Made by a program: the position numbers and the translations under genes. DNA of 64,000 nucleotides from Synergistaceae bacterium (GTDB lineage: Bacteria > Synergistota > Synergistia > Synergistales > Aminobacteriaceae): NCBI GenBank assembly GCA_017451025.1, contig JAFSSM010000059.1, positions 1 to 64,000 on the forward strand, in the 5' to 3' direction. This document shows positions 57,866-64,000 of this stretch, piece after piece (position 1 is the first letter of the stretch; every line of letters starts with the position of its first letter). The notes under the pieces were generated by a model. It made no database searches. It was given only the letters and a program-made list of their open reading frames with translations, and had not been told where the DNA came from.

Positions 57866-59816
57866 TCCGTCCCTCTTCTCTCTGGAGTTCAGCGGAAACT
57901 ATCTCACAGGTATTGATCTAACGCAGAACAAAATCCTGAACCACCTTCACTGCAGGGTTACCTACCTTAAGGAGCTTGACCTCTCGAGAAACCTGTTTCT
58001 AAAAGTCCTCAACTGTTCGAGCACGGACATCAAGGCCCTCGACCTCAGCCACAATTCCCAACTGCGAGTCCTCAGCTGTGATGGCTTGATGCTCTCCTCA
58101 ATTCTCAGCGTTGACGTTTCCGGGCGTGAAGATTATCCCTACAAAATTAACCTCAATGAATACTTGGAAGGCAACTACAATATCAACTTTTTGGGTGCAT
58201 TCGACAAAAACTTTGGGCCTATAGGATGTACAATCGACGACGAATTCAACGGCACAATATATTGCGCGTCCAGCCCTGTTTATGCTTCCTACAGCTATCC
58301 GACCGGTTACACAGGCGAGGCAGAAATTCAGGACAGCATTGTTGTCATCCTGCACATTCCGACGCGGAGCTGGATATACCTTCCCCGAGTTGAGCCTGAG
58401 GTAAAAGACCCCTCCGACGATATGCGTGTAGCGGGCAGCGAAAACTCATCCGTAGAGATTGAGCGGGGCAAAGTCTACCAGAGAGATAACAGCGAGTTCA
58501 TACCTATGGCAATAACGCCAGGTTCAGAAGAGGTGCAGGCATCCGGAGGCAGTTCCGGCGGGTGCAATTCAGGACTTGGGATTCTGGCAGTCCTCGCTTT
58601 GATTTTCGGGAAGAAACGCAAATTTCTTGTGATATGCCTCATTATTGCAATCGCCTCCAGTGTTCAGGCAAACATCAGGGCTTCGGATTATGTATTGCCA
58701 ATCCAAATTGATAGATATACTCCGGCAGGAACTTGGACAACAGATTTCGAGATGTCTCCTGCTCTTGTTGGTGCAGTCGCAGAAAAAGCAGGAGTCAGTG
58801 CCGAAAATGTGCACTCATATTCCGAGATAATCTCGGCTGGAACATGGAACTTCAGGGCACAGGACATAGCCTACCTCGCCAACAACGGAATGTATGGAGG
58901 AGTGCTTCTTCCTGTTGCAGAACCGGTCGAAAGCAATGATGTATACGTCATCAAGTGCACGTTCAGCAATGATATTCAGCCTGGCGAACTCATTGCAGGG
59001 ATCAGTGCTACACAAGTAGATGCTTTATCTGGAAAATCATACCCTGATGAGACGAAATCCTACCTGACCAGTTGCAGCGCATTCGACGAAAATTTCCGTG
59101 AGGTTGATTCTGTCCCGCAAAGTAGAACTATATATCTTGCTGTATTTATCCTTCACACAAACACAGGCATACTTTCCATAGTGAGGGGCAGATACGTTGA
59201 GGAGGAAGACCCTCTGCTGCGTCTTGACGATGATGTTGCTCAGAGCATAGCTGATGAACTAGGGATAGCCAGCTCTGACCTGAAATACCTTACCCGCGCG
59301 AATTTCGGTCTGCCAGTCGAAGCAACAGAGGCCATGAAGATTTACGTCAAGAGCGACGACCACGAAATTATTGCAGACCTTCCGACAATCAGCGTTGATG
59401 AGGAAGGGATATACGTTGTGCCGATGACTCTTTCCTATGATGTGTGGGAGATGCTCAAGGACCAGGACATCAGCGAGTACAAATTCTATGCCCTTAATGA
59501 CTCAGATTTGGGCAGCGGACAAATGCGCACCGCGTTCATCAACGGACTGCTAGGTACATGGGAAATATTCAGCATGACCGGCGAAAAACTGGAGAAGTTC
59601 GGTGTGCGTGAGTTCCTGATGGTTGGATTCCTGGAGGCAGGAAAACCCTTCAGCCTCTATTTGGGAAAATTGCTGCTCGCTCTGCTGATGGGAGGGTGCA
59701 CTTCCGGATTCGCTGGAGCGACTCTTGTGGTAGTATTCTTGTCTCTGACAATTTTCATCAGGAGGAATACACCAGTTGACCGACGCAATAACCATCAGGG
59801 GCGCAAGAGAACATAA
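57822..59816 (+). CDS. LRR C-terminal part fused in frame to a second exported protein, each with a Synerg-CTERM tail
   Basis: After the frameshift four more LRRs follow, then a beta-rich region and the sorting tail GGCNSGLGILAVLALIFGKKRK (ends near 58620). No stop follows. The chain runs directly into a signal-peptide-like segment (FLVICLIIAIASSVQA) and a second mature region (NIRASDYVLPIQ onward), which ends in another Synerg-CTERM-like tail (MGGCTSGFAGATLVVVFLSLTIFIRR, near 59690-59775). The basic end of the first tail doubles as the basic start of the second signal. Either two genes have fused by stop loss or an internal start is used. The end overlaps the uvrA start by 41 bp. Confidence 0.75.
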   Translation, partial: SCANNQLKDLDVTHNPSLFSLEFSGNYLTGIDLTQNKILNHLHCRVTYLKELDLSRNLFLKVLNCSSTDIKALDLSHNSQLRVLSCDGLMLSSILSVDVSGREDYPYKINLNEYLEGNYNINFLGAFDKNFGPIGCTIDDEFNGTIYCASSPVYASYSYPTGYTGEAEIQDSIVVILHIPTRSWIYLPRVEPEVKDPSDDMRVAGSENSSVEIERGKVYQRDNSEFIPMAITPGSEEVQASGGSSGGCNSGLGILAVLALIFGKKRKFLVICLIIAIASSVQANIRASDYVLPIQIDRYTPAGTWTTDFEMSPALVGAVAEKAGVSAENVHSYSEIISAGTWNFRAQDIAYLANNGMYGGVLLPVAEPVESNDVYVIKCTFSNDIQPGELIAGISATQVDALSGKSYPDETKSYLTSCSAFDENFREVDSVPQSRTIYLAVFILHTNTGILSIVRGRYVEEEDPLLRLDDDVAQSIADELGIASSDLKYLTRANFGLPVEATEAMKIYVKSDDHEIIADLPTISVDEEGIYVVPMTLSYDVWEMLKDQDISEYKFYALNDSDLGSGQMRTAFINGLLGTWEIFSMTGEKLEKFGVREFLMVGFLEAGKPFSLYLGKLLLALLMGGCTSGFAGATLVVVFLSLTIFIRRNTPVDRRNNHQGRKRT

Positions 59817-62607
59817 CCTCAAAAATATTAACCTGGACCTTCCGCGCGGAAAGTTAATCGTAATTACCGGGCCTTCAGGTTCAGGAAAATCATCATTGGC
59901 ATTCGACACACTTTACGCTGAGGGACAAAGAAGATACGTCGAGAGTCTCTCAGCATATGCCCGCCAGTTCTTGGGAGTCCAGAAGAAGCCGGACGTTGAT
60001 GAAATTTCCGGCCTCTCTCCAGCAATCTCCATTGAGCAGAAAGGCACAGGCCACAACCCCCGCTCAACTGTCGGAACTGTTACGGAAATTTACGACTACT
60101 TCAGGCTGTTATTCGGCAGAATCGGAATCCCTCATTGCCCGAAATGCGGAAAGCCTGTGCAGAGACACTCTATCGACGAAATTCTGGGCTACATTCTGGA
60201 ACATGAGGACGGGTTGCGCGTAGAGATTCTTTCTCCGCTCGTAAGGGGCAAAAAGGGTGAGTTCAAAAACCTCTTCAGCAAAACCAGAGAGCAGGGATAT
60301 ACCAGAGCCAGAGTTGACGGAACGACATACTACCTCGAAGAAGAAATCTCCATAGACAAGAACAAACGCCACACCATCGAGATCGTGATAGACAGGCTCA
60401 AAATCGCTCAGGACAAACGCTCAAGACTAGCCGAGAGCGTGGAGTCTGCGTTGAAACTTTCGGACGGCTACGTGCTTATCGCCCCCGAAGGCAGGGACGA
60501 ATACACGATGACCGAGAACTACTCATGCCCTGACTGCGAAATATCCATGCCTGAAATTGAGCCTGCATTGTTCTCGTTCAACGTCCCGAAGGGAGCGTGT
60601 CCGGACTGCGGAGGACTGGGAAGCCACGAGCATTTTTCGCGCGACCTTACGATTGACCCGGAACGTTCGGTGCTGGACGGCGCAATAATAGCTTTCCGCA
60701 CACGTCCGTACATGATGGAAAAACTGAAGCTGTTTGCGCAAAAACACGGCTGGGACTTGGCCGTACCCTACAAGGAATTAGCCCCAGACGTTCAAGACTT
60801 CATATGGAACGGCAGCGGCGACGAAAAAGTCCCTATGATATTTGACGAGAAGGGAATTGCACGCAGTTACATGGGGCGTTATGAGGGTGTCGCCAACTGG
60901 CTTGAACATCATGCGCAGATAAGCGAGAACGAAACCTTTTTAGAGGAGGTAGCGTCTTACCGTGAGGAGGACGTGTGCAAAACCTGCGGAGGGTTGCGAT
61001 TGCGGCAGGAAGCCCTCAACGTCAAAGTGTCTGGCTATGGCATCGGAGACCTCCTCACCATGCCCGTCGAAAAACTCCTAACAGTCATGAAGTCCCTAAC
61101 TCTCACGAAAGGTGAAACGGCAATTATCGGCCAAGTGATGAGCGAAATCCTCAAGAGGCTGGAGTTCCTTGTTGACGTTGGCGTTGGGTATCTGTCGCTG
61201 TTGCGCAGGGCAGACACTCTTTCGGGCGGCGAGACCCAGAGAATCAGACTCGCAACACAGATCGGCTCGAACTTGAGCGGAGTCCTTTACGTCCTCGATG
61301 AGCCGACGATAGGGCTGCACTCGCGCGACACGGAGAAGCTGATACGCTCCTTGAAGTCAATCCGCGAACTTGGGAACACCGTAGTAGTTGTTGAGCACGA
61401 CAGGGAGACTATGCAGGCCGCAGATGAGCTAATCGAGCTTGGCCCGGAAGCCGGAGAGAACGGCGGCGAGATTCTGTACGCCGGGAGCTACGACGAAGTG
61501 CTGAAGACTGACGGACAGACAGCCAGATATTTGCGCGGCGAAGCCTCCGGAATCGTAAGGAAGGAGTCGCGCCGCAAACCTTCGGGATGGTTCACGGTGA
61601 AGGGAGCAGCTCACAACAACCTCAAGAATATTGACGTGAAGATTCCTGCGGGAGTGTTTACGTGCATTTCGGGAGTGTCAGGCTCAGGAAAAAGCTCGCT
61701 GGTCTATGATGTGCTGTACAAGGGAATGCGCAGAATGCTTGACCTGGATTATCGGGAGCGTCCCGGAAAATTCCGTGCAATCGAGGGAGCGGAAGCCTTC
61801 GACAATATTGTTCTGGTTGACCAGTCGCCAATCGGGAGGACTCCGCGCTCGAACCCGGCAACATACACGGGGCTGTTCTCGCTGATCCGTGAGTTCTTCG
61901 CACAATTGCCGGAGTCCAGAGTCAGGGGCTACAACGCAGGAAGATTCAGCTTCAACGTCAAGGGCGGCCGCTGTGAGGCGTGCGGAGGAGCGGGAAGCGT
62001 GAAGACCTCGATGCTGTTCCTGCCGGACATATATTCTGACTGCGAAGTGTGCAAGGGATCGCGCTACAACCACGAGACTCTGGAGGTTCGCTTCAAGGGA
62101 AAAAATATCGCTGAAGTTTTGGCAATGACGGTCGATGAAGCAGGAGAGTTTTTCGCGGAGATTCCGAAGATTGCGGGCAAACTGAAGGTGATTCAGGACG
62201 CAGGATTAGGGTATATTCAGCTTGGGCAGTCCGCGCTGACATTGTCGGGCGGTGAGGCTCAGAGGGTGAAGCTGGCTAAGGAACTGTCCAAGAAATTTGG
62301 GGGAAGGACGCTGTATCTGCTGGATGAGCCGACGACTGGGCTGTACTACACGGACGTGAAGAAGCTGCTGCAGATTGTGCACAGGATGATCGACAAGAAC
62401 GGGTGCACGGTGATATTCATTGAGCATAATCTTGATGTGCTGATGTCTGCGGACTACATAATAGACCTGGGACCGGATGGCGGCGAGGCAGGAGGAAAAA
62501 TAGTAACCTGCGGTACACCTGAAGAGGTCATCAAAAGCGGGAAAGGGTATACGTCAAAATTTCTGTCAGGATACGTCATGCAAGCCGGAAACTCTGTGCT
62601 AGAATGA
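59776..62607 (+). CDS. uvrA: UvrA, excision nuclease subunit A
   Basis: UvrA finds bulky DNA lesions and loads UvrB. The 943-aa protein has two ABC ATPase modules: Walker A GPSGSGKS (32-39) and GVSGSGKS (from about 633), with two LSGGE signatures (LSGGETQRIRLA, LSGGEAQRVKLA) and both DEPT boxes. The zinc finger is intact (C733xxC736, C756xxC759) and a second CPKCG pair lies in the N-terminal insertion. The post-Walker segment reads TTGLYYTD, whereas most UvrA have TTGLHFxD. The start is a TTG with AGGAGG 10 bases upstream. Confidence 0.97.
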   Translation: MTDAITIRGAREHNLKNINLDLPRGKLIVITGPSGSGKSSLAFDTLYAEGQRRYVESLSAYARQFLGVQKKPDVDEISGLSPAISIEQKGTGHNPRSTVGTVTEIYDYFRLLFGRIGIPHCPKCGKPVQRHSIDEILGYILEHEDGLRVEILSPLVRGKKGEFKNLFSKTREQGYTRARVDGTTYYLEEEISIDKNKRHTIEIVIDRLKIAQDKRSRLAESVESALKLSDGYVLIAPEGRDEYTMTENYSCPDCEISMPEIEPALFSFNVPKGACPDCGGLGSHEHFSRDLTIDPERSVLDGAIIAFRTRPYMMEKLKLFAQKHGWDLAVPYKELAPDVQDFIWNGSGDEKVPMIFDEKGIARSYMGRYEGVANWLEHHAQISENETFLEEVASYREEDVCKTCGGLRLRQEALNVKVSGYGIGDLLTMPVEKLLTVMKSLTLTKGETAIIGQVMSEILKRLEFLVDVGVGYLSLLRRADTLSGGETQRIRLATQIGSNLSGVLYVLDEPTIGLHSRDTEKLIRSLKSIRELGNTVVVVEHDRETMQAADELIELGPEAGENGGEILYAGSYDEVLKTDGQTARYLRGEASGIVRKESRRKPSGWFTVKGAAHNNLKNIDVKIPAGVFTCISGVSGSGKSSLVYDVLYKGMRRMLDLDYRERPGKFRAIEGAEAFDNIVLVDQSPIGRTPRSNPATYTGLFSLIREFFAQLPESRVRGYNAGRFSFNVKGGRCEACGGAGSVKTSMLFLPDIYSDCEVCKGSRYNHETLEVRFKGKNIAEVLAMTVDEAGEFFAEIPKIAGKLKVIQDAGLGYIQLGQSALTLSGGEAQRVKLAKELSKKFGGRTLYLLDEPTTGLYYTDVKKLLQIVHRMIDKNGCTVIFIEHNLDVLMSADYIIDLGPDGGEAGGKIVTCGTPEEVIKSGKGYTSKFLSGYVMQAGNSVLE

Positions 62608-62644
62608 ACGCAATCCATCAATCAATTTCTCAGGAGGTAATGAA

Positions 62645-63475
62645 ATGAAAAAGTTAGTTGTTTTCCTTCTCGCAGTGTGCCTTATGGCCGGAAGCGCGTA
62701 CTCAGCTGACCGCAACATAATAGGCCACTTGTCCAAGCTGAACATGACTCCCGAAGAGTTCATGCAGTTCAACGACTCCAATGTTGCACAGGGAAAAATT
62801 GCTGTCTTTACCGGCGGCGGAGACCCCAGCATACAGTACAAGCACGTGTTCTATGATTCTCTGCTGTCAATGCAGATGGCATTGAATGCCGGTGAAGTCG
62901 ATGCAATCTCCCTGCCTGAAGCGGTCGGCGAATATTTCCTCAACGTCAACGACGGCTACAAGATAGTATCAATCGTTCGCACCCTGCCTTCATCGCTGTC
63001 ATTCGGCTTCCGCGCAAACGATGACCCTGCACTCCGCAACAGGTTCAACGAAGCTCTGCTCTCAATGAAGGCTGACGGTACGCTGGCAATCCTCAGGGCA
63101 AAGTACATCGACGAGCCTGGACTCGATGAGCCTGAACCCGTGAAGTTCGACGTTTACGAGAATATTGACACAAAGATTAAGGTAGCAGTTACGGGCGACC
63201 TTCCTCCAATAGACTTTGTAGCTGCTGACGGAAAGCCTGCAGGTTTCAACACTGCTGTACTCGCAGAAATTGCTCGTCGTCTGAAGGTGAACATCGAGCT
63301 TGTGAACATAGACTCGGGTGCTCGTGCGGCGGCTTTGGCATCCGGGAGAGCTGATGCGGTTTTCTGGTTCCAGTTCCAGAAGGGAGCGGAGAAACAGGCA
63401 GATATTCCCGAAGGTATAACGCTGTCAGAATCATATTACGGCTGGAACGAAGTCCTTAACATCGGAAAGAAGTAA
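62645..63475 (+). CDS. Periplasmic substrate-binding protein with reversed lobe order
   Basis: A signal peptide (MKKLVVFLLAVCLMAGSAYS) precedes 256 mature residues related to SBP_bac_3 amino-acid-binding proteins. The order of the halves is unusual. Residues about 22-150 resemble lobe 2 plus the C-terminal tail (DSLLSMQMALNAGEVDAISLPEAVGEYFL; NRFNEALLSMKADGTLAILRAKYI). Residues about 160-276 resemble lobe 1, the normal N-terminal part (KVAVTGDLPPIDFVAADGKPAGFNTAVLAEIARRLKVNIELV; ALASGRADAVF). This looks like a circular permutation. No permease or ATPase is adjacent. GGAGG lies 8 bases before the ATG. Confidence 0.8.
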   Translation: MKKLVVFLLAVCLMAGSAYSADRNIIGHLSKLNMTPEEFMQFNDSNVAQGKIAVFTGGGDPSIQYKHVFYDSLLSMQMALNAGEVDAISLPEAVGEYFLNVNDGYKIVSIVRTLPSSLSFGFRANDDPALRNRFNEALLSMKADGTLAILRAKYIDEPGLDEPEPVKFDVYENIDTKIKVAVTGDLPPIDFVAADGKPAGFNTAVLAEIARRLKVNIELVNIDSGARAAALASGRADAVFWFQFQKGAEKQADIPEGITLSESYYGWNEVLNIGKK

Positions 63476-63492
63476 TAATTTCGAAATCACCG

Positions 63493-63519
63493 CCCTCCTG
63501 AGAAATCGGGAGGGTTTTT
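63493..63519 (+). terminator. Rho-independent terminator before ahcY
   Basis: CCCTCCTGA (63493-63501) pairs with TCGGGAGGG (63506-63514) around a GAAA tetraloop, followed by five T. Confidence 0.92.
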
Positions 63520-63571
63520 GCTATACTATTGCGCATCTCACAGCAAACAATTTACAGGAGGCTCAAAATTT

Positions 63572-64000
63572 ATGGCAGATTATGAAGTCGCTGACATTGA
63601 GTTAGCACAGCGCGGACAGAACAAAATCGATTGGGCGTGGCAGTACATGCCCTCCCTTCAGTTCCTCTACAACAAATACCGCAACGACCAGCCCTTCAAG
63701 GGTGCAGTCATCGCCGCCTGCCTTCACCTCGAGGCCAAGACCGCCAATCTCCTAATCACCCTTAAGAAGTTAGGTGCACGTGTCGCCGCCTGCGGAAGCA
63801 ACCCTCTTTCAACGCAGGACGACATCTGCGCGGCCCTCGCAAAGAACGGCGTACATGTCTACAGCCGTCGCGGCATGTCCACCGACGAATACTTCTCGAA
63901 CGTCCGCAAAGTTCTCAACTACAAGCCCAACGTCATCATCGACGACGGTGCGGATCTGGTCGCCACTGTCCACACCGAAATGCAGGACTTAATCCCGAAC
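63572..64000 (+). CDS. ahcY: S-adenosylhomocysteine hydrolase, N-terminal part (runs off the window)
   Basis: The 143 visible codons read MADYEVADIELAQRGQNKIDWAWQYMPSL and FKGAVIAACLHLEAKTANLLITLKKLGARVAACGSNPLSTQDDICAAL, which is the AdoHcy hydrolase substrate-binding domain with its conserved HLExKTA and SNPLSTQDD blocks. The enzyme splits S-adenosylhomocysteine to adenosine and homocysteine and so protects methyltransferases from product inhibition. AGGAGG lies 10 bases before the ATG. The NAD-binding half lies beyond the window. Confidence 0.96.
   Translation, partial: MADYEVADIELAQRGQNKIDWAWQYMPSLQFLYNKYRNDQPFKGAVIAACLHLEAKTANLLITLKKLGARVAACGSNPLSTQDDICAALAKNGVHVYSRRGMSTDEYFSNVRKVLNYKPNVIIDDGADLVATVHTEMQDLIPN

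Overview
The window reads as a chromosome segment from a member of the Synergistota (Synergistaceae-like, probably a gut or rumen lineage). Three C-termini carry the Cys-containing sorting tail known as Synerg-CTERM (near 45665, 58565 and 59690), a signal known from that phylum. The diderm and flagellar content (FlgA/H/I P- and L-ring genes, lipid A genes, MsbA, OmpA-like domain) and the amino-acid uptake genes (Liv ABC system) agree. Species cannot be named from sequence alone.

Layout. 1-2475: a truncated adenylation-domain gene behind a MATE exporter. 2769-5415: clpB and its terminator. 5474-12143: a two-gene accessory module (an 1801-aa multidomain P-loop ATPase plus a protein ending in a HEPN-type RNase motif) abutting tRNA-Glu and tRNA-Lys. 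12241-13152: an orphan phage-type RecA-like ATPase. 13212-17529: a secreted M4 metallopeptidase with a proline-rich stalk and an SH3-like lipoprotein. 17611-20076: a J-domain protein, a PglD/NeuD-type acyltransferase behind a structured leader, and a coiled-coil membrane protein. 20116-24783: livJ-livH-livMG(fused)-livF. 24909-25831: a GT14 glycosyltransferase out of frame at a tetranucleotide repeat. 25887-28132: a second MATE exporter and a decayed radical SAM gene.

28241-35473 is one tightly overlapping minus-strand operon: lpxB-like, msbA, MotA/TolQ-like channel, OmpA/MotB-like protein, HNH endonuclease, lpxK-lpxB fusion. The central three genes have the composition of a reduced type II Zorya system, an unusual place for one. 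35551-38597 holds an ABC exporter half and an envelope coiled-coil protein. 38680-48929 is a long minus-strand series: methyltransferase, uracil-DNA glycosylase, acylphosphatase, larB, a Synerg-CTERM protein, mreB, flgF, flgG, flgA, flgH, flgI, a glycosyltransferase and flgJ. 49144-64000 runs on the plus strand: leuS, a pilin, holA, an LD-carboxypeptidase, an SprA-type metalloprotease, an AEC transporter, a leucine-rich-repeat surface protein (frameshifted and fused to a second exported protein), uvrA, a substrate-binding protein with exchanged lobe order, and the start of ahcY.

The housekeeping genes look normal. The points of interest are the two candidate defence modules (5474-11977 and 30430-32640), simple-sequence repeats that break or border surface and biosynthetic genes (AGCA repeat, C8, A8, C14), several gene fusions (LivM-LivG, LpxK-LpxB, the tandem Synerg-CTERM proteins), and structured non-coding DNA at 18731-18828, 43660-43725, 44582-44605 and 48957-49012.
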